Part shown: positions 1-10,779 of the stretch, piece after piece
Numbering within the stretch: position 1 is the stretch's first letter
How the letters are laid out: each line of letters begins with the position of its first letter
From: JBHYDC01 sp051861205
GTDB lineage: Bacteria > Pseudomonadota > Alphaproteobacteria > Rhizobiales > Pleomorphomonadaceae
NCBI GenBank assembly: GCA_051861205.1
Contig: JBHYDC010000006.1
Coordinates: 62,001-126,000, forward strand
Reading direction: 5' to 3'
DNA: 64,000 bases
The notes under the pieces: generated by a model
The model's database searches: none
What the model was told of the DNA's origin: nothing
What the model saw: only the letters and a program-made list of their open reading frames with translations
Translations under genes and position numbers: made by a program

Positions 1-2738
1 CCATGCAGATGATGGGCCGCGACGCCAATTACGTCCCTGGCTGGGACTGCCACGGGCTTCCCATCGAATGGAAGATCGAGGAAAAATACCGCGCCGCCGG
101 CAAGAATAAGGACGAGGTGCCCACGGTCGACTTCCGCAAGGAATGCCGCGACTACGCCGACCATTGGATCGGCGTTCAAGCCGTCGAATTCCGCCGCCTC
201 GGTGTCGAAGGCGATTTCAAGCGCCCCTACACCACTATGGCCTATGCCTCCGAAGCCGTGATCGCGGCCGAACTGCTCAAATTCGCCGTCACCGGCCAGC
301 TCTATCGCGGGTCCAAGCCCGTGATGTGGTCCGTGGTGGAAAAGACCGCGCTGGCGGAAGCCGAGATCGAGTACCAGGACTATCAGAGCGACACGATCTG
401 GGTGAGGTTTCCGGTTTTGTCGATCGACTCGTTCCCAAACTGGGTCAAAAATGATGTCGAGGCGGAGGGTTTGCGCGACGCGCTCGCAAAGATTGGCGGC
501 GTCAAAACGTCCATCGTAATCTGGACTACCACGCCGTGGACAATCCCCGGCAACCGCGCAATAAGCTTTTCTCATAAGATTACCTACAGCCTTTATGAAG
601 TAACGGACGCCCCCGAAAACAATTGGGTGAAGGTCGGCGATAACCTGATTATTGCAGACGCGCTCGCGGAGAGCGTTATGCGGCAGGCGAAGGTCAGCGC
701 CTTCAATCGCGTTCTTCGCGTTCCATCGGGCATTCTGGCATCGATCACCTGCGCGCATCCGCTCGCTGCCCTCGGCTACGACTTCGCCGTTCCGCTGCTC
801 GACGGCGACCACGTCACCGCAGACACCGGCACCGGCTTCGTCCACACCGCCCCCGGCCACGGCCGCGAGGACTTCGAGATCTGGATGGACAACGCCCGCG
901 CCTTCGCAGCGCGCGGCATCGATCCCGCCATCCCTTTCACCGTCGATGACGACGGCTTCTTCACCAAGGATGCCCCAGGCTTTGCCGGCCGGCGCGTCAT
1001 CACCGACACCGGCGAGAAGGGCGACGCGAACCAATCCGTGATCGACGCGCTGGCCGCCGCCGGCGCCATGGTCGCGCGCGGCCGCCTGAAGCATCAGTAC
1101 CCGCACTCCTGGCGCTCCAAAAAGCCGGTCATCTTCCGCAACACGCCCCAGTGGTTCATCCACATGGACCGCCCGATCACCGGCAACAGCGCCGACACCC
1201 TCCGTCACCGCGCCCTCAACGCGATCGATGCCACCGCCTTCTATCCGCCCGCCGGCCAGAACCGGCTTCGCGCCATGATCGAGAACCGGCCGGATTGGGT
1301 TGTCTCGCGCCAGCGCGCTTGGGGCGTTCCGATCGCCGTCTTCCGTCACCGCGACACGGGCGCCGTCGTCCCCGGCCCCGACTTTGCCCATAAGGACGCC
1401 TACATCGCCCGCCTCACCGCCGCCTTCCAGGCCGAAGGCGCCGACGCTTGGTTTGCGGATGGCGCGCGCGAGCGCTTCCTCACCGGCCTCGTCGACGAAC
1501 CCGCCGCCTATGATCAGGTCCGCGACATTCTCGACGTCTGGTTCGATTCCGGCTCCACCCACGCCTTCGTGCTGGAACAGCGCCCGGACCTGAAATGGCC
1601 CGCCGACCTCTACCTCGAAGGCTCGGACCAGCATCGCGGCTGGTTCCATTCCTCCCTGCTGGAATCCTGCGGCACGCGTGGTCGCGCGCCTTATGACGGC
1701 GTGCTCACCCACGGCTTCGTTTTGGACGAGCAGGGCCGCAAAATGTCCAAGTCGCTCGGCAACACCGTCACCCCTCAAGAGGTGATCGAGAAATCCGGCG
1801 CGGATATCCTGCGCCTCTGGGTCATCTCCACCGATTATTCCGACGATCTTCGCATCGGCAAGCAGATCCTCGACACCAACACCGACGCCTATCGCAAGAT
1901 CCGCAACACCATCCGCTGGATGCTGGGCACGCTCGCCCACGACACCGGTGAAACCGTTGCGCATGCCGATATGCCCGAACTCGAACGGCTGATGCTCCAC
2001 CATATCGCCGAGCTCGACGAGACCGTCCGCGCCGCCTACTGCGCCTATGATTTCAAGCGCATCCACGCCGCGCTTCAGCACTTCATGACCGTCGAACTAT
2101 CCGCCTTCTACTTCGACGTGCGCAAGGATTCGCTCTATTGCGACCCCGCGTCCTCGGTGAAGCGCAAGGCCGCGCTCCAGGTCGTGCGTACCCTGTTCGA
2201 CTGCATCGTGAAATGGCTCGCCCCCATGATGCCCTTCACGATGGAAGAGGCGTGGCTCGACCGTTATCCCTCGGAAACCGGCTCGGTCCACCTCGAACTC
2301 TTCCCGGCCATCCCTGCCATGTGGCGCGATGATGCGCTGGCCCAGAAATGGCAGAAGATCCGCAAAGTCCGCCGCGTCGTCACCGGCGCGCTGGAACTCG
2401 CGCGCGCCGCCAAGGAGATCGGCTCGTCGCTTGAAGCTGCCCCGCATGTTCACGTCACCGACGCGGATCTGCGCGACGCTCTCGCCGGGCTTGATTTTGC
2501 CGAGGTCTGCATCACCTCGCAGATCACCGTCACCGCCGATCCCGCGCCCGCCGACGCCTTCCGCCTTGACGACGTTGCGGACGTCGCGGTCGTCGTTGCG
2601 CGCGCCGAGGGCCGCAAATGCGCCCGCTCGTGGAAAATCCTCCCCGAAGTCGGCGCCGATCCCGAATACCCCGACGTTACCCTGCGTGACGCCGCCGCCT
2701 TGCGCGAGTTCGAGGCATCGCAAGGGGTTGCCGCGTGA
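1..2738 (+). CDS. ileS: Isoleucyl-tRNA synthetase, 5'-truncated by the window edge
   Basis: Class I aminoacyl-tRNA synthetase that charges tRNA-Ile in the cytoplasm. The visible 911 codons begin just before the conserved VPGWDCHGLPIE segment, so the HIGH-type signature and the true start lie upstream of the window. The CP1 editing-domain motif WTTTPWTIPGNRA is at visible residues 174-186, the EGSDQHRGWF segment follows later, and KMSKS is at residues 580-584. The C-terminus keeps KCAR at 872-875 but lacks the other cysteines of the usual C-terminal zinc site. Bases of about 405-745 look poorer in GC and use different codons from the rest of the gene. The stop overlaps the lspA start as TGATG, so the two are translationally coupled. 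Confidence 0.97.
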   Translation, partial: MQMMGRDANYVPGWDCHGLPIEWKIEEKYRAAGKNKDEVPTVDFRKECRDYADHWIGVQAVEFRRLGVEGDFKRPYTTMAYASEAVIAAELLKFAVTGQLYRGSKPVMWSVVEKTALAEAEIEYQDYQSDTIWVRFPVLSIDSFPNWVKNDVEAEGLRDALAKIGGVKTSIVIWTTTPWTIPGNRAISFSHKITYSLYEVTDAPENNWVKVGDNLIIADALAESVMRQAKVSAFNRVLRVPSGILASITCAHPLAALGYDFAVPLLDGDHVTADTGTGFVHTAPGHGREDFEIWMDNARAFAARGIDPAIPFTVDDDGFFTKDAPGFAGRRVITDTGEKGDANQSVIDALAAAGAMVARGRLKHQYPHSWRSKKPVIFRNTPQWFIHMDRPITGNSADTLRHRALNAIDATAFYPPAGQNRLRAMIENRPDWVVSRQRAWGVPIAVFRHRDTGAVVPGPDFAHKDAYIARLTAAFQAEGADAWFADGARERFLTGLVDEPAAYDQVRDILDVWFDSGSTHAFVLEQRPDLKWPADLYLEGSDQHRGWFHSSLLESCGTRGRAPYDGVLTHGFVLDEQGRKMSKSLGNTVTPQEVIEKSGADILRLWVISTDYSDDLRIGKQILDTNTDAYRKIRNTIRWMLGTLAHDTGETVAHADMPELERLMLHHIAELDETVRAAYCAYDFKRIHAALQHFMTVELSAFYFDVRKDSLYCDPASSVKRKAALQVVRTLFDCIVKWLAPMMPFTMEEAWLDRYPSETGSVHLELFPAIPAMWRDDALAQKWQKIRKVRRVVTGALELARAAKEIGSSLEAAPHVHVTDADLRDALAGLDFAEVCITSQITVTADPAPADAFRLDDVADVAVVVARAEGRKCARSWKILPEVGADPEYPDVTLRDAAALREFEASQGVAA

Positions 2739-3256
2739 TGAACGAGGTTGCTGCTGTTCCCTCGCCGCGCGCTCACGTCCGCCTCACCGCGATCATCATC
2801 GCGGTCGGGCTTGTGCTCGACCAGATCACCAAGCTCTGGGTGCTGCACGGCACGCGCTTGCCTGGCGGCGAGTGGATCAACGTCCTGCCGGTGCTCGACT
2901 TCGTTCTCTCCTGGAACCGAGGCATTTCCTACGGCCTGTTTCAGCAGGAAGAGGGCCTCGGCCGCTGGCTACTCGTCGCTTTCACCGTGGTCGCGACCAT
3001 CGCGCTCACCATCTGGATGCTGCGCTCACACGCGCGCATCGCCGCTATCGGGCTCGCGCTCATCGTCAGCGGAGCGATCGGTAACCTCATCGATCGTGTG
3101 ATCTACGGTGCCGTGGTGGATTTCATCTATTTCCACGTCGGCGGATTTTCCTGGTACGTGTTCAACTTGGCCGATACGTGGATCGTTGCGGGTGTAGCGC
3201 TGCTCCTGTATGACTCCTTTCGGCCCAGCCACAACGACGCCGCAAAGTCCGGCTAG
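2738..3256 (+). CDS. lspA: Lipoprotein signal peptidase (signal peptidase II)
   Basis: Inner-membrane aspartyl protease that cleaves the signal peptide of diacylglyceryl-modified prolipoproteins. The 172-residue length and four hydrophobic segments fit the family. The catalytic aspartates are D128 (in VVDFI) and D146 (in FNLADT); GNLIDR at 115-120 and NRGISYG at 60-66 are also family-conserved. The ATG at 2738 overlaps the ileS stop; an in-frame GTG lies one codon earlier. The next gene encodes a lipoprotein, a likely substrate of this enzyme. Confidence 0.97.
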   Translation: MNEVAAVPSPRAHVRLTAIIIAVGLVLDQITKLWVLHGTRLPGGEWINVLPVLDFVLSWNRGISYGLFQQEEGLGRWLLVAFTVVATIALTIWMLRSHARIAAIGLALIVSGAIGNLIDRVIYGAVVDFIYFHVGGFSWYVFNLADTWIVAGVALLLYDSFRPSHNDAAKSG

Positions 3257-3331
3257 CGGATCGATGGGGCGGCGGTTGCGTTGGACGTGCCCCTTGGAGC
3301 GCAGCGCGGTTTCAGGCTGACGGGACGTGAA

Positions 3332-3976
3332 ATGAATTCAGACCTCGTGAAGCGTTTGGCGATTCTGGGCCTCTTGGGTCTTGGGCTTTCAGCCTGTTCG
3401 TCGCTCGGCACCTCTGTGGCCGAAGATGACCCGGAAACGGAAATTCCAAACCTGTCCATGGGCCGCGCCATCATGGAAGGGCTGGGTGCTGTTCCCACGC
3501 GCACCGCGCCGATCAATTTCACGCCGCGCGCGCCGCTGGTGGTGCCGCCGTCCACCACAGCGCTCACGGCGCCGGAAAGCCCCAATCAGGTCGCCTCGCT
3601 GGAAAACTGGCCCGACGATCCGGACGTCGCCGCCGCGCGCCGCCTGCGTGAGGCCGCAGCCCGTGACGCTGCTCGTGACGACCCGGCTGACCCTGTGTCC
3701 GGGTCCGAACTTCTATCCAGCCGCGTACAGCCCGCCCCGCGCCAGCGGATCGACCCCCGCGCCGATCCTGCCCGTCCGTTGATGCCGAGCCAGCTTGCCG
3801 GCTTCAAGTCCACAGGCGCCACCGTCGACGGTCTTTACGATGCTGCCGGTCAGCCTCGCCGCCGCGCCCTTGTCGAGCCGCCGGTCGAATATCTCCAGCC
3901 CGCAGCCGGCGCGCCGGTAGCCATCCCGGTGCCGCCGAAGAAAAAGGGCATTCTGGACAACCTGAAATTCTGGTGA
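3332..3976 (+). CDS. DUF3035 / BamF-like outer-membrane lipoprotein
   Basis: A 214-residue predicted lipoprotein. The N-terminus is a short lipoprotein signal with lipobox LSAC, cysteine at residue 22. The remainder is proline- and alanine-rich with little predicted structure. The segment PINFTPRAPLVVPP resembles the characteristic motif of the DUF3035 family, whose Caulobacter member BamF belongs to the beta-barrel assembly complex. Its position between lspA and a pair of M16 proteases is also usual for that family. I chose the ATG at 3332 because it gives a proper lipoprotein signal; an upstream in-frame start at 3281 would put 17 non-signal residues before it. Assignment to BamF rests on a short motif and context. 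Confidence 0.7.
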   Translation: MNSDLVKRLAILGLLGLGLSACSSLGTSVAEDDPETEIPNLSMGRAIMEGLGAVPTRTAPINFTPRAPLVVPPSTTALTAPESPNQVASLENWPDDPDVAAARRLREAAARDAARDDPADPVSGSELLSSRVQPAPRQRIDPRADPARPLMPSQLAGFKSTGATVDGLYDAAGQPRRRALVEPPVEYLQPAAGAPVAIPVPPKKKGILDNLKFW

Positions 3977-3999
3977 TCAATCGCTGGATCCAGTCTCTC

Positions 4000-4028
4000 A
4001 AGGCCGCGGCATAGCCCGCGGCCTTTTT
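4000..4028 (+). terminator. Intrinsic terminator after the BamF-like gene
   Basis: GGCCGCGG (4002-4009) pairs perfectly with CCGCGGCC (4016-4023) across a six-base loop. The stem is extended by A-T pairs into a run of five T at 4024-4028. It lies 24 bases after the preceding stop and ends the ileS-lspA-lipoprotein unit. Confidence 0.9.
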
Positions 4029-4164
4029 GCATTTAGGTCCGGCATTGCGCGAGCCGCCGCGCCATCCGCATTCCCCGACCTATATTCGCCACCATCGCGC
4101 GGCTTTGTGCCGGTCCTGATCGTGTTTGTCGCAGGGCGGATCGCCCTTTTGCCGGAGGATATCG

Positions 4165-5580
4165 ATGATGTCGCGTGGCTTAGCCGATACCGTCACTCCC
4201 GATCGCGCCCGCTTTGTCCACCGCGCGCTCGCCGCCGGCATCGTGCTCGCCGCGCTTGTCAGCGCCCCGGCCTACGCCGCCGACGAAACCGCCCCGCCTG
4301 AAATCGGCGCCGATGCGACCTCGTTCACCCTGGATAACGGCCTTCAGGTTGTCGTCATCCCAGATCACCGCGCCCCCGTGGTCACGCACATGATCTGGTA
4401 TAAGGTCGGGTCGGCCGACGAGCCTGACGGCAAGTCCGGCATCGCCCATTTCCTCGAACACCTGATGTTCAAGGGCACCAAGACCCACCCGGAAGGCGAG
4501 TTTTCCCGCGTCGTGTCCGAAATCGGCGGCGACGAAAACGCCTTCACCACCGCCGATTACACCGCTTACTTCCAGCGCGTCGCCAAGGAGCATCTCCCCC
4601 TCGTCATGTCCTATGAGGCCGACCGGATGCAGAACCTCGTCCTCACTGATGAGAATGTGATCCCCGAGCGCAAGGTGGTGCTTGAAGAGCGCAACATGCG
4701 GCTGGAGGGCGATCCGGCCGCCCAGCTCGGCAACGCGCTCGATGCCGTTCTCTTCCTGCGCCACCCCTACGGCGTCCCCGTCATCGGCTGGCGCGAGGAG
4801 ATCGAAACCCTCACCAAGGAAGACGCCATCGCCTTCTATGACCGGTTCTACACGCCCAACAACGCCGTTCTCGTTGTCGCCGGCGATGTTGAGGAAGCGG
4901 AGGTCCGTCAGGCCGCTACCGAAACCTACCGCAAGGTCCCGCGCCGTGCCGAACCGCCGGTCCGGGCCCGCCCGGCCGCACAAGCCATGGACATGCCGCG
5001 CATCGTCAGCCGCGCCGACCCGAAGGTCACCCAGGAAAACGTCCAGATTACCTGGCTGGTCCCCTCTTACAACCGCGCGGAGCCCGGCGAAGCCGAGGCG
5101 CTTGATCTTCTTGCGGAAACGGTCGCGGGCGGTCCGACCAGCCCGCTTTACCGCGACCTTGTGATCGATAAGAAGCTCGCCACCTCCGTCGGCCTCTACT
5201 ATCAGTCGTCCGCTTGGGACATGGGCCAGTTCAGCGCCTACGCGGTGCCGGCCGAAGGCGTCACGCTGGAGCAGATGCACGCCGAACTCCTCGCCGCCAT
5301 CGACCGCGCCGTCACCACCGGCATTGCCGACGTCACGGTCGCCCGCGCCAAGGCCCGGCTGGAAGCGGCCACCATCTACGCGCAGGACAGCCAATCCGCG
5401 ATGGCGCGCATTTTCGGCACCGGCCTCGTCACGGGCGCCACCGTCGAGGAGCTGAAAACGTGGCCCGCTCGCGTCCGCGCCGTCACCGTCGATCAGGTGC
5501 GCGCCGCTGCCACGCGGCTCGATCCCGACAGCAGCGTCACCGGCTACCTTCGCCGCGCCGCTGCCGAACAGCGCTCGTAA
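4165..5580 (+). CDS. Secreted M16 family zinc metalloprotease (active-site subunit)
   Basis: Predicted periplasmic pitrilysin-type protease of 471 residues. A signal peptide ends near AYA-ADE (about residue 39). The inverted zinc motif HFLEH gives H95, E98 and H99; E174 or E175 in VLEERN is the likely third ligand. Start: GGAGG at 4154-4158 sits six bases before the ATG at 4165. The next gene, 12 bases downstream, is an M16 protein lacking the zinc motif. Such pairs are known to form heterodimers in which one subunit carries HxxEH and the other supplies an R/Y substrate-binding pair. Confidence 0.93.
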   Translation: MMSRGLADTVTPDRARFVHRALAAGIVLAALVSAPAYAADETAPPEIGADATSFTLDNGLQVVVIPDHRAPVVTHMIWYKVGSADEPDGKSGIAHFLEHLMFKGTKTHPEGEFSRVVSEIGGDENAFTTADYTAYFQRVAKEHLPLVMSYEADRMQNLVLTDENVIPERKVVLEERNMRLEGDPAAQLGNALDAVLFLRHPYGVPVIGWREEIETLTKEDAIAFYDRFYTPNNAVLVVAGDVEEAEVRQAATETYRKVPRRAEPPVRARPAAQAMDMPRIVSRADPKVTQENVQITWLVPSYNRAEPGEAEALDLLAETVAGGPTSPLYRDLVIDKKLATSVGLYYQSSAWDMGQFSAYAVPAEGVTLEQMHAELLAAIDRAVTTGIADVTVARAKARLEAATIYAQDSQSAMARIFGTGLVTGATVEELKTWPARVRAVTVDQVRAAATRLDPDSSVTGYLRRAAAEQRS

Positions 5581-5592
5581 CGGAACCCCGTC

Positions 5593-6912
5593 ATGACCCT
5601 TGCCGTTTCCCGCCTGATCCGCCCGCTCGCCGCCCTCGCGGCTCTCCTCGTCCTGAGCGCCGCCACCCCGAAAGCCTACGCCGCCGCGACTGTCCGCGAG
5701 GTCGTAAGCCCCGGCGGTATCACGGCATGGCTCGTGTCCGACGATACCGTCCCCCTGATCTCGGTCGATTTCGCCTTTCGCGGCGGCGCCACGCAGGATC
5801 CGGATAACAAGCCCGGCGTTGCCTCCATGCTGTCGACCCTCTTCGACGAGGGCGCCGGAGACCTCGATTCGGCCGCCTTCCAATCGCGCCTCGAAGAAAC
5901 CGCCGTCCGCCTCTCCTTCGACGCCGATCGCGATTCGTTTCAGGGCTCGATGGGAACCCTCTCCAATCGCAAGGACGCGGCGTTCAACCTGCTCGCCCTC
6001 GCGCTCACCAAGCCCCGCTTCGACGAAGAGCCGATCGGCCGCATGCGCGCTCGGTTGATCAGCAACCTGCGCTCAGGCGAGAATGATCCGGAGACCATCG
6101 CCTCCCGCCTTTTCGCCCAGGCCACCTTCCCGAACCACCCCTATGGCCGCCCGGTCGAAGGCACGCCGGAAACGCTGGCCACCATCACCAGGGCCGACAT
6201 TCTGGCCTTCTATGAAGCCAACATCGCCCGCGACAATCTCGTCATCGGTGTGGTCGGAGACATAACAGTGGAAGAACTCGGCCCTCTGCTCGACCGGGCC
6301 TTCGGCGGCTTACCGGCAAAGGCCAAACTGAAACCCGTCCCGGACGTGACTCCGAAGGCCGGGCTCACCCTTTCCGGCACCCTTCCCAATCCGCAAACGA
6401 TCATCCGCTTGGGCGCTCCCGGTATCGTCCGCAGCGATCCGGACTTCATCCCCGCCTTCGTGATGAACACCATCCTTGGCGGCGGCACATTCTCATCGCG
6501 GCTCTATGCGGAAATCCGTGAAAAGCGCGGTCTCGCCTATTCCGTCTGGAGCGCCATCGCGCCCTATGACCGGGCGGGCCTTATCCTCGCCGGAACGTCC
6601 ACCCAGGCGGCGAAGGCCGGGGAGAGCATCGCCATCATGAAGGCCGAAATCGCGCGCATGGCTGCGAATGGTCCGACCGAAAAAGAACTTGCCGACACCA
6701 AGACCTATCTCACCGGCAACTACGCGCTCCGCTTCGACAGTTCCGGCAAGATCACCGCGCAACTCGTGTCGCTGCAACTCGATCGTCTCCCGATCGACTA
6801 TTTCCAGAACCGCAACGCCCTCGTGGAAGCCGTCACGCTGGCCGACGTCAAACGCGTCTCCAAACGCCTCCTGGATCAGCCCTTCACGATCGTTACCGTC
6901 GGGCCGTCTTAG
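5593..6912 (+). CDS. Secreted M16 family protein lacking the zinc motif (partner subunit)
   Basis: A 439-residue M16-fold protein with an N-terminal signal peptide (cleavage near residue 30). The position where HxxEH would fall reads GVASMLSTLFDEG (about 75-87), so metal ligands are missing. The C-terminal half keeps the EIREKRGLAYSV segment (from about residue 307) with the conserved Arg and Tyr. It therefore looks like the non-catalytic, substrate-binding half of a heterodimer with the preceding gene. It is convergent with the HAD gene, only 14 bases separating the two stops. Confidence 0.92.
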   Translation: MTLAVSRLIRPLAALAALLVLSAATPKAYAAATVREVVSPGGITAWLVSDDTVPLISVDFAFRGGATQDPDNKPGVASMLSTLFDEGAGDLDSAAFQSRLEETAVRLSFDADRDSFQGSMGTLSNRKDAAFNLLALALTKPRFDEEPIGRMRARLISNLRSGENDPETIASRLFAQATFPNHPYGRPVEGTPETLATITRADILAFYEANIARDNLVIGVVGDITVEELGPLLDRAFGGLPAKAKLKPVPDVTPKAGLTLSGTLPNPQTIIRLGAPGIVRSDPDFIPAFVMNTILGGGTFSSRLYAEIREKRGLAYSVWSAIAPYDRAGLILAGTSTQAAKAGESIAIMKAEIARMAANGPTEKELADTKTYLTGNYALRFDSSGKITAQLVSLQLDRLPIDYFQNRNALVEAVTLADVKRVSKRLLDQPFTIVTVGPS

Positions 6913-6926
6913 TCGGCGGCAGCCCC

Positions 6927-7790
6927 TCACCAGACGAGGCGCGGCACCGCCGCCGTTACCCGCACGCCCTCTATCGTTAGCCGTTTGGCGATCAGCGCCG
7001 GGTCCGGCGCGTCGGCCGGCCCGAAATCGGCAGTGTGGATGCCCGCCGTCACCATCAGCACGTCGATCCCCTGGCCCCAAGCGCCGCGCACATCCGTCGG
7101 CAGCGCGTCGCCGATCGCAAGCACGCGGGCCTTGTCGACCGGCCGGCCGGCGATGTCCGACAGCGTTTCCAGCGCCACGTCGTAGACCGGCTTATGCGGC
7201 TTGCCCACCATCACCACGGCGCCGCCGATTTCGTCGTAAAGCTGCGCCAGCGCCCCGCCGCAATAGATGAGTTGATCGCCTCGCTCCACCACGATATCCG
7301 GATTGGCGCAGATCAGCCGCAGCCCCCGCCCCGCAAAGCGCGTCAGCATCTCGCGATAGGTTTCCGGCGTCTCGTTGGTGTCGTCGAACAGCCCGGTGCA
7401 CACCACCAGATCCGCCGTCGCCTCGTCCACAAGGCTGATTTCCAGGCCCTCGAACAGCGTCAAATCCCGCTCCGGGCCAAGGTGAAACGCCTTCACCGCG
7501 CCCTCGCTCTTCAAAAGCCGCCGGCAAACATCGCCCGATGTGACGATCGCGTCATAGGCGTCGCGCGGTATGTCGAACCGCGCCAACATCACCTCGATCG
7601 CCGGGGCAGGGCGGGGCGCGTTGGTCAGGAGCACAACCGGCCGTCCGCTTTTGCGGAACCGCCGCAGCGCCTCTCCGGCTTGGCCATAGCCCACCACGCC
7701 GTTGTGGAGCACGCCCCACACGTCGCAGATGATGCCGTCGTAGGAAGATTCGATTGCCGAAAGGCCGGATATCATAGGAACGGTTTGCAT
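6927..7790 (-). CDS. HAD superfamily class IIA hydrolase (TIGR01459-type)
   Basis: A 287-residue haloacid dehalogenase-like phosphatase of unknown substrate. Motif I is CDVWGVLHNG with the predicted nucleophile at D23; the usual +2 aspartate is Trp25. Motif II is VVLLTNAP, and AIGDALPTDVRGA near the C-terminus carries the metal-binding aspartates. The long segment between motifs II and III is the class IIA cap. The start at 7790 is chosen because the alternative at 7841 adds 17 residues unlike the family; no strong ribosome site is visible. It follows pckA on the same strand by 61 bases and is probably cotranscribed. Confidence 0.85.
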   Translation of the reverse strand: MQTVPMISGLSAIESSYDGIICDVWGVLHNGVVGYGQAGEALRRFRKSGRPVVLLTNAPRPAPAIEVMLARFDIPRDAYDAIVTSGDVCRRLLKSEGAVKAFHLGPERDLTLFEGLEISLVDEATADLVVCTGLFDDTNETPETYREMLTRFAGRGLRLICANPDIVVERGDQLIYCGGALAQLYDEIGGAVVMVGKPHKPVYDVALETLSDIAGRPVDKARVLAIGDALPTDVRGAWGQGIDVLMVTAGIHTADFGPADAPDPALIAKRLTIEGVRVTAAVPRLVW

Positions 7791-7851
7791 GGAGATTGGG
7801 GTAGAGGTGCGCGCCTTGCCGGTCAAGCCCGCGCCCCTCACGCGCCCCGCT

Positions 7852-9465
<1,614 letters not shown>

Positions 9466-9888
9466 AGCGTTGACCCTCAAGACGTCCGGCGATCATGCAA
9501 TCAACCGGTTTCGTTAAACATCGTTCCCACCCCGCCGTCCTGCGCTTGAGAGCATGGCCGGTATCGGCGCGGTTTCCCGGTTGGTTGTGGGCGAGGCGCG
9601 CACCTCGAAAAACGCAATACACGATCCCACAACCTGCCAAGATTAGGGTGAGGGTGGCTCACCGACCCCCCGCCTGACAAGTTGGCGAAACAGCGGAAAC
9701 GCTCCATACATAGCTTAAATCGGTTGAATTTCAGGCCACATAGCCTTTGGTCGCAGCGCAAAACTAGGGGTTTTGGCCAGTAAAAATTTGTTCGACAACC
9801 AAAATAAGTAGACATTAAGAATAACGCGGCCAAAGCCCATGGTTATTCAAACGGTTTACTTTGGGCCTTGCGCCTTCGGCCGTTGGAA
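9466..9888. other. Intergenic region upstream of pckA
   Basis: About 420 bases between the 5' end of pckA and the 3' end of the HugZ-like gene. Bases of about 9690-9850 are clearly richer in A+T than the surroundings and are the likeliest place for the minus-strand pckA promoter, but I cannot assign -35/-10 elements. A small inverted repeat CGAGG / CCTCG with a six-base loop is at 9592-9607. I see no convincing small ORF. Confidence 0.5.
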
Positions 9889-10626
9889 TCAGAACCGCTC
9901 CCGCGCTTCATCCGCCAGCGCCTTCAGGGCATATCGCACGCCCATCACCGCGCTTTGGCGCTTTGGGAAGCCCAGCCGCGCTACCCCGCCACCGTTTTCC
10001 ATATCGATGCCGTCGGGATCCGCCGCCACCGCCGTCCATGTGCCGTCCGCTTGGCCCAGCAGCCGTGTCGCATAAAGCCGCAGCGTGTCGGCGTGGTCTT
10101 CGTTGAGGTGCTCCACGATCCCCGCTTCCGCCGCCACGAAATCCGCCGCGCCATCCGGCACGATCAGATCCGCACCGGCCAGTGTGTGGATGCGTCCAAA
10201 GCCCGCCACCAGATGGGCTCGCTCCACGGCGATCCGAAACACGCCGAAATCGGCAAAGGCGGCATAGCCTGCAGCTTCCGGGTGCCGGGCTAAAAACCGG
10301 CGCGTCAGGCGTGCAAGCTCCGGCGCCTCCCGCGTCACCCGTTCGGCGGTTCCCTCTAGCGTCACCCGCGCGCCGGCCAGCGGATCGCCGCCCTCACCGC
10401 CGGGCGCCACCAGCAGCAGCGAACAGCGCGGATCACGGGCGAGATTGGCGGTGTGAACCGCCAGCCTGGAAATCAGCAGCAGCGGCGTTCCGTCCACGTC
10501 CGTCGCCACGCTCACGAAGCTTGCGAACGGCCCTCCCGCCGCCGTCAGCGTCCCAAGCGCGCCGGTGCCGGCTCCGCGCAAAACGGATATGGCGGCATGA
10601 AAGGGCTCGAAGGAAACGGCTGACAT
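9889..10626 (-). CDS. HugZ-like FMN split-barrel protein (pyridoxamine oxidase-like plus DUF2470)
   Basis: A 245-residue protein with an N-terminal split-barrel flavin-binding-type domain (about 1-140) and a C-terminal DUF2470-like domain containing EHLNEDHADTLRLYA. Members of this family include HugZ/HutZ haem-degrading enzymes that release iron from haem, but many are uncharacterised. The ATG at 10626 is preceded by GGAG at 8 bases; upstream in-frame codons give a basic, non-homologous extension. No haem-uptake genes are nearby, so the haem role is inferred from family only. Confidence 0.8.
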   Translation of the reverse strand: MSAVSFEPFHAAISVLRGAGTGALGTLTAAGGPFASFVSVATDVDGTPLLLISRLAVHTANLARDPRCSLLLVAPGGEGGDPLAGARVTLEGTAERVTREAPELARLTRRFLARHPEAAGYAAFADFGVFRIAVERAHLVAGFGRIHTLAGADLIVPDGAADFVAAEAGIVEHLNEDHADTLRLYATRLLGQADGTWTAVAADPDGIDMENGGGVARLGFPKRQSAVMGVRYALKALADEARERF

Positions 10627-10779
10627 CACGGCATCTCCAAACGGCTCGGCGCGCGGGAATACGCCATTGGCGCGGCCGCGATAGGTGATTATAAGGCCCT
10701 GGTGCGCGCAGGCCCATAGGGGCCGGATGCGCCGCACCCTATTCGTCGCCTTCACCCTCACCTGAAAAGGCTGCTCTCC

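Noticed and set aside
4180..5883. 567-codon open frame on the minus strand
   Set aside because: It is antisense to the M16 protease genes, whose signal peptides, ribosome site and zinc motif are clear. The translation is Gly/Asp/Arg-rich low complexity, typical of the reverse frame of GC-rich genes.
9600..9660. Sigma-54-like promoter before pckA (TGGCAG on the minus strand)
   Set aside because: The -12 element TTGC is not at the required distance.
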